A stretch of DNA of 34,613 nucleotides from an uncultured Methylococcaceae bacterium (lineage in GTDB: Bacteria > Pseudomonadota > Gammaproteobacteria > Methylococcales > Methylomonadaceae): contig CAIYRS010000061.1 of NCBI GenBank assembly GCA_903928685.1, positions 1 to 34,613 on the forward strand, read 5' to 3'. The translations under genes and the position numbers were made by a program. Below are positions 21,183 to 29,925 of this stretch, one piece after another (position 1 is the first letter of the stretch; the number at the start of each line of letters is the position of its first letter). Under the pieces are notes generated by a model that worked only from the letters and a program-made list of their open reading frames with translations, had not been told where the DNA came from and did not search any database.

Positions 21183-24100
21183 ATGCCAAACCGCGTATTT
21201 TTTTATGCCTTCTTGCTCTATCTGCTGTTTGTGGTTTACGGCAGCCTTGTGCCATTGGATTATAAGCCGATACCTATTACCGACGCATTAAGCCATTTTA
21301 AAGCCATCCGGCTGCTGGATTTAGGGATTGAATCACGCGCCGACTGGGTTGCCAACATTTTGCTCTACATACCCTTGGCATTTTTAGGCGTAGCAGCCAG
21401 CAGCGCGATTAAACAGCCACTTACCCGCCTTATTGCGATTATCAGCACCAGTGCTTTTTGCTTAGCAACCGCGGTAGGCATTGAATTTATACAACAATTT
21501 TTCCCGCCCCGCACCGTTTCCATCAACGACTTAATTGCCGAAAGCCTCGGTACCACCATCGGCATTGCCATCTGGTTAGGCTTTGGCAAAACCCTTACCC
21601 GACTTTACCAACAACTCAGCTTAAGCAATCTGCTGTCAGCAAAAGCCGCTGTGCTTTTATATTTATGCGTCTATACCTTGCTTAATCTGTTCCCGTTTGA
21701 CTTTGTTAAATCTTTCTTAGAATTAGAAGACAAATTGGCTAGCGATAGCGTCGGGCTGTTCATCGCGCCAGATGCACTCAGCAATGGCCTGCGTTTTGTA
21801 GTCCGTTTACTTATAGAAATACTGTTGCTGATGCCCGTTGGCTATTTACTTTGCTTACGCGCTTACAATCCCCATAAGCTGTCATTAAACCTCATCTTTG
21901 GCCTGCTGTTAGGATTGGTGCTGGAAAGCCTGCAATTACTGGTATTTTCCTCAACCGCCCAAGGCATTTCTGTAGTCACGCGCATGGCAGGCATGGGCTT
22001 AGGGACATTACTGTTTAGATGGCAAAAAAAACAACAGCTCAGTGATTGGCAACCGCGCTTCAAACCCATCGTTCACGCCGCCATCATCCCTTACCTACTA
22101 TTAGCGATAGCCATCAACGATGGTTTTAATGGCAACTGGCTAAGCCCAAGCCAAGCCGCCGCAAAGCTCGCCGACACCCATTTCCTACCGCTGTATTATT
22201 TTTACTACACCACCGAAACGCTGGCGATGGTGAGTTTATTAAGCAATGTCGCCTTGTACCTGCCCATAGGCGTACTGTTTTGCTTATATGCTTTAGGCAC
22301 AGGAAAAAGCTACAAACCACACTGGGCAACAGTAGGCTTCAGTAGTTTTGGTTTTGCGATAATCATCGAAATAGGCAAACTGTTTTTACAAGAAAAACAT
22401 GCCGACCCCACCGATTTAGCGATTGCCTTTATCGCCGCTGCGGGCAGTTATCAGTTACTGCAACAACTCTCACAACGGCTAATGCCCAAACCTGTCATTG
22501 CCGACATCTCCAGCATTACGCCAACCAGCCCAACTGCCAACACCGACTATCAATTCAACCGCCAAGCCCTGCCCTTACTTATGCCGCTAGTGCTTGGCAT
22601 TTTTTGGATGCTTTTCGATTACCCCTTACACAACATCGCCTTAACACTAGGCCTACTCGCCTATGCGCGATTACTTTGGTTATACCCAAACGCTTGGTTA
22701 ATAGTATTGCCCGCATTATTGCCGATAGCCGATTTTGCCCCGTGGACAGGCCGATTTTTTATCGATGAATTTGATTTACTGCTAGCCGCCACCGTTGCCG
22801 TGCATGTTTCCAGAAAATACCAAGCCCGTTTACCCCGCCTGTTCTCACTCAGAACTGGCCTATTACTGGCGGCGTTTGTTTGCACTTACACCGCCAGCAT
22901 GCTCATCGGGCTATTGCCGTTAGCAGAATGGGATGCCAATGCCTTCAACAACTATTACAGCAATTACAACAGCCTACGAATTGCCAAAGGCGTGGCTTGG
23001 GCATTTTTGTTATTGCCGTTATTAAAACGCAGCTGGAAAAACCCACAACAAACCCGGCACTATTTCAGCTACGGTTTATTAATCGGCCTCAGCGGCGTAG
23101 CGACATTCACCCTGATAGAACGCTGGGTATTTCCAGGCATCAGCGATTTTTCCACCGACTACCGCATCAACGCCCTGTTTTCCACCATGCACACCGGCGG
23201 CGGGCATATAGAATCGTATCTCGCTTTATCCATGCCGTTTATTACCATGCTGTTTTTAGCCGAACAGCAACGCTTGGCAAAAGCAGCATTCGCCACATTA
23301 TTATTTGCAGGCAGCGTTTATACCTTATTGATGACCTATTCACGCGGCGGCTACCTCAGCTTAGTCGCCGCAGCAACCGTACTGGCAATCGGCTTGCTGA
23401 TCTGTTACCGCCAACGCTTATTCTCAATCTGGCAAAACAGGAGCGCGGGCATCTTGCCCGCCAATGCCATCTTCGCCCTGGTCTTGCTGGCACTAGCAGC
23501 AAGCATCGCCATCCCAGTTCTCAACGGCAGCTACATCCAACAACGCTTTAACATAGCCGAACACGACAAAAACCTCCGCTCCTTCCACTGGCAAGATGCC
23601 TTGGCAATGCGCGATGACAGCCTATTAACCAGCCTATTCGGCATGGGCTTAGGCAGTTATCCACGGACATTTTTCTGGCTAAATAACGAAGACAGCCATA
23701 TCGCCACCTACCAAATTGCAAGCGAAGCCGGAAATCCCTACCTACGGCTAGGCGGTGGTGATGCGCTATTTTTGGGGCAATATCTGGACATAAAACCGCA
23801 TAGCAACTACCTGCTAAGCATGGACATCCGTAGCGCCGAAGCCAACTTAAGCCTGAACGTATCCCTGTGCGAAAAATCCCTGCAATACGCATTCCGCTGC
23901 CAAACCATCAACAGCAACACCCAAGGGGAAAACTGGCTACATTTAGAAACTTCCTTAAACAGCGAAGTTGTCGGCGAAAAATCTGCCGACATTGCTGGCG
24001 GCATCTTATCCCGCCCCGTACAACTGGCTTTTTATAACGGCAACGGCTTTGGCAAATTCATCGCCATCGATAACGTACAACTCACCGACAGCGATGGAAA

Positions 24101-24458
24101 TAAGCTGATTAACAATGGCAATTTCACTGACGGCAGCGATTTTTGGTTTTTCTCCACCGAAAAACACAACCCGTGGCATATTTTCAATCTTTGGGTAGAT
24201 GTCTTATTTGCCACCGGATACCTGGGTTTACTCGCTTTTAGCTCGCTAATATTAATCACCCTCTACCGCCTTTGCAGCCGCCTAAAAACCGACAGCTTCG
24301 CCGCCATACAACTCGCCGCCTTCAGTGGTTTTTTAGTGGTCGGCTTTGTCGACAGCCCATTCGACGCCCCGCGCTTAACCTGGCTATTCTTTATGATGGT
24401 GTTTTTTGCCTTAGCAAGCACCAGAAAACGCTATCGCACCGCATTGGCAACGGAGTGA
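21183..24458 (+). CDS. Multi-module VanZ-like / O-antigen-ligase-like membrane protein
   Basis: A 1091-residue membrane protein with an unusual layout. Three successive VanZ-like units are visible by eye: about 1-140 (Y-G-S-L-V-P, then A-D-W-V-A-N-I-L-L-Y-I-P-L, V-G-I-E-F-I-Q-Q-F-F and S-I-N-D-L-I-A-E), 155-290 and 300-430 (N-V-A-L-Y-L-P-I-G; E-I-G-K-L-F-L; D-P-T-D-L). Then an O-antigen-ligase/Wzy-like core (about 460-835) with T-Y-S-R-G-G-Y-L-S-L near 719. A soluble loop (about 845-1005) contains L-I-N-N-G-N-F-T-D-G-S-D-F-W-F-F-S, reminiscent of carbohydrate-binding beta-sandwich domains, and terminal helices follow. A role in assembling or ligating surface polysaccharide is likely. A short palindromic repeat lies in frame near residue 755. 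Confidence 0.75.
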   Translation: MPNRVFFYAFLLYLLFVVYGSLVPLDYKPIPITDALSHFKAIRLLDLGIESRADWVANILLYIPLAFLGVAASSAIKQPLTRLIAIISTSAFCLATAVGIEFIQQFFPPRTVSINDLIAESLGTTIGIAIWLGFGKTLTRLYQQLSLSNLLSAKAAVLLYLCVYTLLNLFPFDFVKSFLELEDKLASDSVGLFIAPDALSNGLRFVVRLLIEILLLMPVGYLLCLRAYNPHKLSLNLIFGLLLGLVLESLQLLVFSSTAQGISVVTRMAGMGLGTLLFRWQKKQQLSDWQPRFKPIVHAAIIPYLLLAIAINDGFNGNWLSPSQAAAKLADTHFLPLYYFYYTTETLAMVSLLSNVALYLPIGVLFCLYALGTGKSYKPHWATVGFSSFGFAIIIEIGKLFLQEKHADPTDLAIAFIAAAGSYQLLQQLSQRLMPKPVIADISSITPTSPTANTDYQFNRQALPLLMPLVLGIFWMLFDYPLHNIALTLGLLAYARLLWLYPNAWLIVLPALLPIADFAPWTGRFFIDEFDLLLAATVAVHVSRKYQARLPRLFSLRTGLLLAAFVCTYTASMLIGLLPLAEWDANAFNNYYSNYNSLRIAKGVAWAFLLLPLLKRSWKNPQQTRHYFSYGLLIGLSGVATFTLIERWVFPGISDFSTDYRINALFSTMHTGGGHIESYLALSMPFITMLFLAEQQRLAKAAFATLLFAGSVYTLLMTYSRGGYLSLVAAATVLAIGLLICYRQRLFSIWQNRSAGILPANAIFALVLLALAASIAIPVLNGSYIQQRFNIAEHDKNLRSFHWQDALAMRDDSLLTSLFGMGLGSYPRTFFWLNNEDSHIATYQIASEAGNPYLRLGGGDALFLGQYLDIKPHSNYLLSMDIRSAEANLSLNVSLCEKSLQYAFRCQTINSNTQGENWLHLETSLNSEVVGEKSADIAGGILSRPVQLAFYNGNGFGKFIAIDNVQLTDSDGNKLINNGNFTDGSDFWFFSTEKHNPWHIFNLWVDVLFATGYLGLLAFSSLILITLYRLCSRLKTDSFAAIQLAAFSGFLVVGFVDSPFDAPRLTWLFFMMVFFALASTRKRYRTALATE
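23445..23461. repeat. REP-like hairpin inside a coding region
   Basis: GCGGGC-ATCTT-GCCCGC is a perfect hairpin. With its flanks it reads in frame as R-S-A-G-I-L-P-A-N, a peptide that recurs wherever this 'GAGCGCGGGCATCTTGCCCG' repeat is translated. It lies in a predicted loop between the hydrophobic segments of the Wzy-like core, so the insertion appears tolerated. Confidence 0.65.
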
Positions 24459-24476
24459 AAAAACACGTTTTTTCAC
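24452..24476. repeat. GGAGT palindrome, copy 3 (spans the stop codon)
   Basis: Left arm GGAGTGAAAAAAC and right arm GTTTTTTCAC form a hairpin over the end of the VanZ/Wzy-like gene. The GAG-TGA in the left arm supplies the last codon and stop. This mirrors copy 1 at sucC. A T-run inside the 3' arm could assist termination. Confidence 0.7.
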
Positions 24477-24504
24477 ATCAAACAATCAATCTGAGCAATC
24501 CATC

Positions 24505-24825
24505 ATGACAACCCCAGACGAAAACACCCTAGCCGCCATTCTCCAGTATTTCCCCAACCACGACCCAGCGCCACTGGTCGCCATCGTCAACCGTTACGGT
24601 ACAGAAACCTACGAAAATGAAATCGCGCGGGTACGCCTCGCCATTATCCAACTCAGTGCTGGCAATGAAGAAAAACTAGCTTATTTTGTCGACATCGCAA
24701 AAACCGACTATCGGGATGTACTGGCATGGCAGCAATTAGCGCCAATATCAGAAGAAGAAGGCCAAAAACTCCAAGCCCAAGCGCGGGAAATAATAGCAAA
24801 ATGGGGCAAGCCGTCCGCTGAATAA
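24505..24825 (+). CDS. Small conserved-looking soluble protein, unknown function
   Basis: A 106-residue helical protein with no signal or membrane segment. Notable features are P-A-P-L-V-A-I-V-N-R-Y-G-T-E-T-Y-E near the start, R-V-R-L-A-I-I-Q-L-S-A-G-N and a pattern D-Y-R-D-V-L-A-W near 70, followed by a charged helix. It begins 46 bases past the large membrane protein on the same strand, with the palindrome between them. I do not recognise the family. The codon pattern and composition look like real coding sequence. Confidence 0.65.
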   Translation: MTTPDENTLAAILQYFPNHDPAPLVAIVNRYGTETYENEIARVRLAIIQLSAGNEEKLAYFVDIAKTDYRDVLAWQQLAPISEEEGQKLQAQAREIIAKWGKPSAE

Positions 24826-25444
24826 CTGAAAGGAGACAGGTTTATCCACAAAGGACACAAAGTATGACGAAATAAAATTGCGCCGGATGGTCGAAACTAC
24901 AAACATGCGGCAATTCGAATGAACTAGGCTCGTAACAATCGCGGTAACACAAACGATGTCATTGTAGCGGGGCGGCGGCTATCCCCCTTTAGCTCATTTG
25001 GGTAAACCCAACCTGGTGGATGAATTGCCGATTATTTGATTACGGCGAGATATTAAAAGCACGCGAACATAAATCTCACCAAGCAAATAACCCCTTATTT
25101 TGGTCGATGCGCCGACGGCGATAATTGATAAACGTAGAAAGCCATTAAGACTTAATCGCTTATCTCTCAACCTAAACAGTCGTTACACCGAAGCGTTGGA
25201 ATAACAAAAATATGTCAGCTTATTTAACACTGACTTTTTATTACTTATATAACCAGCTGAATTTTTTTAAAGAAAAATATGGCGCGTTTTTTGCTAATCG
25301 TCTGACGCAATACTAATTTGCAGCGTAGCTAGTTAGCGTCTGCCCAATCCCTGATATTGCAATGAACTGCACGCAGTACCCATAATTCCATACCATAACC
25401 ATTTTACTTAAACAAAACAGATCCTTTATTTTGGAGAGATTGTC
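24826..25444. other. 619-base non-coding stretch
   Basis: No supported gene, RNA or strong repeat was found. The left part has a few stop-riddled frames, the right part is AT-rich. The last 20 bases hold a ribosome-binding site (GGAGA) for the PEP-CTERM gene, and its promoter must lie in the AT-rich half, but I cannot define boxes. Confidence 0.5.
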
Positions 25445-26182
25445 ATGATAAAAAAAATCCTATCTTCAGCATTACTAGCCGCTGCGGCTAGCATGAGTGT
25501 TGCTGCAAACGCGGCCTACACTACATATTTCGGTGAGGACTTGGGTCTAGGCGAAGCTAAATTCTTGAATTCAAGGCCAAATTCAAATGCGGCTAACGCC
25601 AGTTTTTTGTCGCGCCTAACCAACCCAGGCGTTGCAAATTTTGAAAATTTTGCGGATAACACCGCCAATCCTAGCATCAACTTTGGAAGCGCTGGCATAA
25701 CCGCCACATTATCAGGAGGCAGCGTTGCCAGCACCGCCAATGGAACAACCAATGGTGTCGGTCGCTATGGAATTTCTGGGGACCCAGACGGTAACGGTAG
25801 AGATAGTTATTATGAAACCAGTTCTGCTTTAACGTTGACATTTTCCAGCCCCGTGGGGGCATTTGGCTTCTATGGAATTGATATTGGTGACTTCAATGGT
25901 CAAGTTACCGTAACCACGGTCGGTGGCCTAAGTAAACTTTTCAATGTTGGAAACACGCTTAATGGAGCAGGCGGAGGTGTGTTGTTCTGGGGCTTAATTT
26001 CTGACACCGCCACATTTACCAGCATTTCATTTGGCAACACAGCCTCTGGAACCGATTTTTTTGGTTTTGACAATTTTACTATTGGCTCACTTACCCAAAT
26101 TACACCAACAACAGTACCGGAGCCAAGCACCTTCATTTTGATGTTGGCTGCACTGCATTTTTTTCGCAAACGTAAAATTTAA
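25445..26182 (+). CDS. PEP-CTERM exported protein (exosortase substrate)
   Basis: A 245-residue protein with an N-terminal signal peptide (cleavage likely after A-N-A-A, about 24) and a C-terminal sorting signal: V-P-E-P-S-T-F, a hydrophobic helix and R-K-R-K-I. Such proteins are processed by an exosortase and sent to the surface or extracellular matrix. The middle (about 60-215) is rich in Gly, Ser, Thr and Asn with a beta-sandwich look: N-F-E-N-F near 70, G-F-Y-G-I-D-I-G-D-F-N-G-Q and D-F-F-G-F-D-N-F-T-I-G. GGAGA precedes the ATG. The gene stands alone between two long non-coding stretches; no exosortase gene is in the window. Confidence 0.9.
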   Translation: MIKKILSSALLAAAASMSVAANAAYTTYFGEDLGLGEAKFLNSRPNSNAANASFLSRLTNPGVANFENFADNTANPSINFGSAGITATLSGGSVASTANGTTNGVGRYGISGDPDGNGRDSYYETSSALTLTFSSPVGAFGFYGIDIGDFNGQVTVTTVGGLSKLFNVGNTLNGAGGGVLFWGLISDTATFTSISFGNTASGTDFFGFDNFTIGSLTQITPTTVPEPSTFILMLAALHFFRKRKI

Positions 26183-27043
26183 ATTTCAATCTCGTTCGCT
26201 GAAGGCACAGTGAACTTCGAACCAGAGTCGGGATAAGTTAGTGCCGTTAGTTCCTCGTAGCCCTTATCGCTACCAGCGTTTTTTTTCGGGCATGCTTTTC
26301 GCGAAGAATAAAATGCAACCGGGCGATGTTGGCGCGTATTGTAATTGGCACGATGTCCCGATCCCCTCGTTGGGTTGGGGCGGGACGACGCCAGCTTGAG
26401 AATCAATACGCAAAAATAGCGACTAGCTTATTCGGTTTTCGCCCATCCCCAAACTCCGGCATGTGAATGCCATTCTGAAAGATATTGATTCCTTTCGATG
26501 AATTTGATGGGCTTCAACCCATCCTACCCCCTTAGATGCCATAACAAACACGGCATCCTGAATTAAAAATAATTTCTGCTGGCATACGCACGCCAAAAAT
26601 CCCTGAATATCCGGAAAGCCCCATAGGGTAAGGAAATTTTGTCCCAGAGTGTCCTTACAACGGTATTGTTTTTTCCGCAGGCGTTACTTCCGTTCTTGAC
26701 GATGTCTTAGCTTTGGCAGTTCCGGCATCAGTTGGTTACTGCTTCTCTAATCATTCCCTTTACCCTAAGCTATCATTAAAAATTTAGCCACTACTAAATT
26801 TTCTTTACGGGGGGATATTAAAACTCCATTGTATTTTCAGGATGCTTCTTAATTCATGCTTTAATTTCTATTTAAAAGATAATTAACAAACCCTTGCTTT
26901 GCCGGACAACCCAGAGAATCATCGATGAGCTTCCCAATCTGTGAACTGCCTACAAAAAATAGAGAATACAAACGATGCCCCCGCCTTTAGTTAGGCACAC
27001 CCTATAAATCCACCTATTATCCTGCCCAAAACTCAAAATAGAA
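26183..27043. other. About 860 bases without a supported gene
   Basis: This gap contains a small hairpin repeat, GATGGG-CTTCAA-CCCATC (26506-26523), a form of a common dispersed repeat, preceded by a degraded CCCCAAACTCCGGCATGTGAAT stretch split across 26449-26470 that resembles a decayed copy of the 1205 repeat. A 52-codon open stretch without a start (26632-26787) looks like a decayed or chance frame. The rest is AT-rich and shows nothing I can name. Confidence 0.5.
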
Positions 27044-27079
27044 TGTTACAGATAAAACAATAATGTTATATTTAAAACA
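27044..27079. promoter_or_regulatory. Two tandem TGTT-N8-AACA sites before chrB, candidate operator
   Basis: TGTTACAGATAAAACA (27044-27059) and TGTTATATTTAAAACA (27064-27079) are direct repeats 20 bases apart, and each is itself an inverted pair TGTT...AACA. The second touches the chrB ATG. Two half-turn-spaced sites on one face of the helix at the 5' end of a regulator gene suggest autoregulation by ChrB. This is by pattern only. A Shine-Dalgarno sequence is not evident for chrB. Confidence 0.4.
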
Positions 27080-28014
27080 TGACTTATCTAATCCTAATCA
27101 TTTCCCTTACCACCGAAAACACCAGCATCCGTATGCGGGTTTGGCGGGCGGTTAAAGCTTCAGGCGCGGCGGTGCTGCGGGATGGCGTGTATTTATTGCC
27201 TAATCAGGAAACTTGCCTTAACGCCTTCACCGCCATCAGCGCGGACTTACAAAACCACGGCGGCATTACCCAATTGCTGGGTTGCGAAGCGCTTGATGGC
27301 GCGGATTTCAAGCCTTTATTTGACCGCACCCCGGCTTATACGGCGTTATTGGCAGAGCTTGAGGCTTTCAGTAAACAGCTAGACCACAGCCAACAAAGCC
27401 AAAAAACTTTACGCAAATTACAAAAACAATTTGCCGCCATAACAGAAAGCGATTTTTTCCCTGGCGAGGCGCAAAATCAAGTGGCGTCGGCTATGCAAGC
27501 ACTGGAAGCAAAATTAAAACAACTGCTTTCCCCAGACGAACCTCAGCCGCAAGATAACGCCATCAGCCAACTTGCCATCGCCGATTTCCAAGGCAAACAC
27601 TGGGCAACCCGGCAACGCCCGTGGGTAGACCGCTTGGCTTCGGCATGGCTGATCCGTCGGTTTATTGACCCTAACGCAGAATTTATTTGGCTAGCCGCGA
27701 TCAGCGATTGCCCTGCACACGCCTTGGGTTTTGATTTTGACGGCGCGCGCTTTAGTCATAGCGGCAACAAAGTGACGTTTGAAGTCTTGCTACAAAGCTT
27801 TTCGCTAACGCAACCCGGCTTACCCGCACTGGCGGGGCTGGTGCATTTTCTGGATGTCGGCGGTATCCAACCCGCTGAAGCCATCGGTGTTGAAGCGGTA
27901 TTAGCTGGATTACGCAATTCCCTAAATGACGACCAACAGTTACTGGATGCCGCATGTATGGTTTTCGACAGTTTATTGACCGCATTTGCGACAGGAGTAA
28001 AACCCCATGAATAA
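27079..28014 (+). CDS. chrB: ChrB chromate-resistance regulator
   Basis: A 311-residue two-part protein. The N-terminal part has M-R-V-W-R-A-V-K-A-S-G-A-A-V-L-R-D-G-V-Y (19-38), the ChrB signature. The C-terminal ChrB_C domain starts at about 172 with W-A-T-R-Q-R-P-W-V-D-R-L-A-S-A-W-L-I-R-R and includes H-F-L-D-V-G-G. In Ochrobactrum and others ChrB senses chromate and regulates chrA. It overlaps chrA by 8 bases. The spacer between domains (about 115-165) is helical and charged. A second ChrB_C protein is encoded after chrA. Confidence 0.9.
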   Translation: MTYLILIISLTTENTSIRMRVWRAVKASGAAVLRDGVYLLPNQETCLNAFTAISADLQNHGGITQLLGCEALDGADFKPLFDRTPAYTALLAELEAFSKQLDHSQQSQKTLRKLQKQFAAITESDFFPGEAQNQVASAMQALEAKLKQLLSPDEPQPQDNAISQLAIADFQGKHWATRQRPWVDRLASAWLIRRFIDPNAEFIWLAAISDCPAHALGFDFDGARFSHSGNKVTFEVLLQSFSLTQPGLPALAGLVHFLDVGGIQPAEAIGVEAVLAGLRNSLNDDQQLLDAACMVFDSLLTAFATGVKPHE

Positions 28015-29383
28015 CCCAGACCCGACTAACTTAAGCAAACCCGAACCCGTCAGTTTTGCCGAAGCCTTCCGTTTTTGGCTGAAATTAGGCTTTATCAGTT
28101 TTGGTGGCCCAGCCGGACAAATCGCCATCATGCACCAAGAGTTGGTGGAAAACCGCCGCTGGCTTTCGGAAAAACGCTTTTTACATGCGCTTAATTACTG
28201 CATGTTATTGCCTGGCCCAGAAGCGCAACAATTGGCGATTTACATCGGCTGGCTGATACACAAAACCTGGGGCGGCATTGTCGCTGGCAGCTTGTTCGTG
28301 TTGCCGTCTTTATTGATATTGATTTTGTTATCGTGGGTTTACATTGCTTTTGGCGATGTCACTTGGGTGGCAGGCTTGTTTTACGGCATTAAACCCGCCG
28401 TCACCGCCATCGTTCTGCAAGCCGCGCACCGCATCGGCTCACGGGCGTTAAAAAACAAATTATTGTGGCTGCTGGCAGGCTTATCGTTTCTGGCAATTTT
28501 TGGCTTACATGCGCCATTTCCAGCGATTGTTGCCATCGCCGCCTTAATTGGCGCAATCGGCGGACGCTTCGCCCCAGATTACTTCAAAGCAGGCGGCGGT
28601 CATGGCAAAGCCGATAAAACCTTCGGTCCCGCGTTGTTGGATGACGATAATGCCGCCCTGCCCCACACCCAGTTCCGTTGGTCACGGCTGTTGATTTTGT
28701 GTGCAGTCGGCATCGCGTTATGGATAGTGCCGATGGCAGCGTTGACCTTGCAATACGGTTGGGATCACGCCCTTACCCAGATGGGCTGGTTTTTTACCAA
28801 AGCCGCGTTGATGACCTTTGGCGGTGCTTACGCGGTGTTGCCATACGTTTACCAAGGCGCGGTGGAACATTACCACTGGTTACTGCCGCAACAGATGATT
28901 GACGGCCTGGCCTTAGGCGAAACCACGCCAGGGCCATTAATTATGGTGGTGACGTTTGTCGGCTTTGTCGCTGGCTGGACGCAAGCGATCTTCGGCCCAG
29001 ACCAACTGGCTTTGGCGGGCGCGGTGGCGGCAACGCTGGTGACTTACTTCACCTTCCTGCCCAGCTTTCTGTTTATTTTGGCAGGCGGCCCCTTAGTGGA
29101 ATCCACCCACGGCAACCTAAAATTTACCGCGCCATTAACCGCGATAACCGCCGCCGTGGTTGGTGTTATCTTAAATCTAGCATTGTTTTTTGCCTGGCAT
29201 GTGCTGTGGCCCACAGGCTTTGAAGGCAATTTCGACTGGCTAGCCGCCGTTATCGGCTTGTTGGCAATGCTAGCCTTGTTCCGCTACAAAATCAGCGTAA
29301 TTCGCGTCATCGCCGCCGCCAGCATGATTGGCTTATTGGCGGTATTTGTTAAGCCTTGGTTGTTATCGTTAGGCATTTTTTAA
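28007..29383 (+). CDS. chrA: Chromate efflux transporter
   Basis: A 458-residue membrane protein of the CHR superfamily with two homologous halves. The first opens with F-R-F-W-L-K-L-G-F-I-S-F-G-G-P-A-G-Q-I-A (about 22-41) and L-L-P-G-P-E-A-Q-Q-L-A (64-74). The second has F-F-T-K-A-A-L-M-T-F-G-G-A-Y-A and L-G-E-T-T-P-G-P-L-I-M, the repeat of the G-P motif. About ten to twelve helices. It expels chromate with the proton or membrane gradient. It is preceded by GGAG inside chrB and followed by the ChrB_C gene after 16 bases. Confidence 0.93.
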   Translation: MNNPDPTNLSKPEPVSFAEAFRFWLKLGFISFGGPAGQIAIMHQELVENRRWLSEKRFLHALNYCMLLPGPEAQQLAIYIGWLIHKTWGGIVAGSLFVLPSLLILILLSWVYIAFGDVTWVAGLFYGIKPAVTAIVLQAAHRIGSRALKNKLLWLLAGLSFLAIFGLHAPFPAIVAIAALIGAIGGRFAPDYFKAGGGHGKADKTFGPALLDDDNAALPHTQFRWSRLLILCAVGIALWIVPMAALTLQYGWDHALTQMGWFFTKAALMTFGGAYAVLPYVYQGAVEHYHWLLPQQMIDGLALGETTPGPLIMVVTFVGFVAGWTQAIFGPDQLALAGAVAATLVTYFTFLPSFLFILAGGPLVESTHGNLKFTAPLTAITAAVVGVILNLALFFAWHVLWPTGFEGNFDWLAAVIGLLAMLALFRYKISVIRVIAAASMIGLLAVFVKPWLLSLGIF

Positions 29384-29399
29384 TCACCAGAGACCCACC

Positions 29400-29855
29400 A
29401 TGCAATGGATTACCCGCGAACGCCCAAAAATTGACCGCATCGCCTGCCCGTGGCTGATTGCCCGTTTTATTGATACCGAGGCAGAGTTCCTTTATGTGCC
29501 TGCTCAAGAAGTACTGGAAGTTGCGGCGGCAACAGGCGCAATCCCCTACGATATTCCCGATGTGGAGCTATCGCATGTCGGTGAGTTATGCAGCTTTGAT
29601 GCTTTCTTGAAAAAATACGCTTTAGATACGCCAGCTTTACAGCAACTGGCGGCAATTGTGCGCGGTGCCGATACCTCAAATTTGGCATTGACTCCGCAAT
29701 CGGCGGGTTTGTATGCGATTTCCTTAGGCTTATCGCATAATTTTGCTGATGACCATGCGCTATTGCAGCAAGGTATGGTGATGTATGACGCGCTGTACGC
29801 GTGGTGTGAACATTGCCAATCGGAAAGCCATAACTGGCCGCCGAAGTTGTCGTAA
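29400..29855 (+). CDS. Stand-alone ChrB C-terminal domain protein
   Basis: A 151-residue protein made of the ChrB_C domain alone. W-I-T-R-E-R-P-K-I-D-R-I-A-C-P-W-L-I-A-R (3-22) aligns directly with the C-terminal half of the upstream ChrB. It lacks the N-terminal regulatory part. The domain is thought to bind metal or act as a redox/chromate-related enzyme, but its activity is not settled. The gene closes the chrB-chrA operon and probably arose as a paralogue of the ChrB tail. Confidence 0.87.
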   Translation: MQWITRERPKIDRIACPWLIARFIDTEAEFLYVPAQEVLEVAAATGAIPYDIPDVELSHVGELCSFDAFLKKYALDTPALQQLAAIVRGADTSNLALTPQSAGLYAISLGLSHNFADDHALLQQGMVMYDALYAWCEHCQSESHNWPPKLS

Positions 29856-29868
29856 AAACCGGGCTAAT

Positions 29869-29894
29869 GGAGTCCAAAACATGTTTTGGACTCC
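29869..29894. repeat. GGAGT palindrome, copy 4 (identical to 18527-18552)
   Basis: The same 26 bases as copy 2, arms GGAGTCCAAAACA / TGTTTTGGACTCC, 14 bases past the stop of the ChrB_C gene. It probably ends or processes the chr transcript. Confidence 0.8.
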
Positions 29895-29925
29895 AAAATC
29901 TTAAAAATTCTTTCGATAATCCAAC

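Noticed and set aside
22880-23551. 223-codon plus-strand frame rich in His, Arg and Gln
   Set aside because: It is an out-of-frame shadow of the VanZ/Wzy-like gene, which is well supported.
26179-26406. 75-codon minus-strand frame overlapping the end of the PEP-CTERM gene
   Set aside because: No ribosome-binding site or recognisable domain; low-complexity composition in a repeat-rich gap.
26632-26787. 52-codon open stretch containing S-A-G-V-T-S-V-L-D-D-V-L-A-L-A
   Set aside because: No start codon and no family match by eye; perhaps a gene remnant, not enough evidence.
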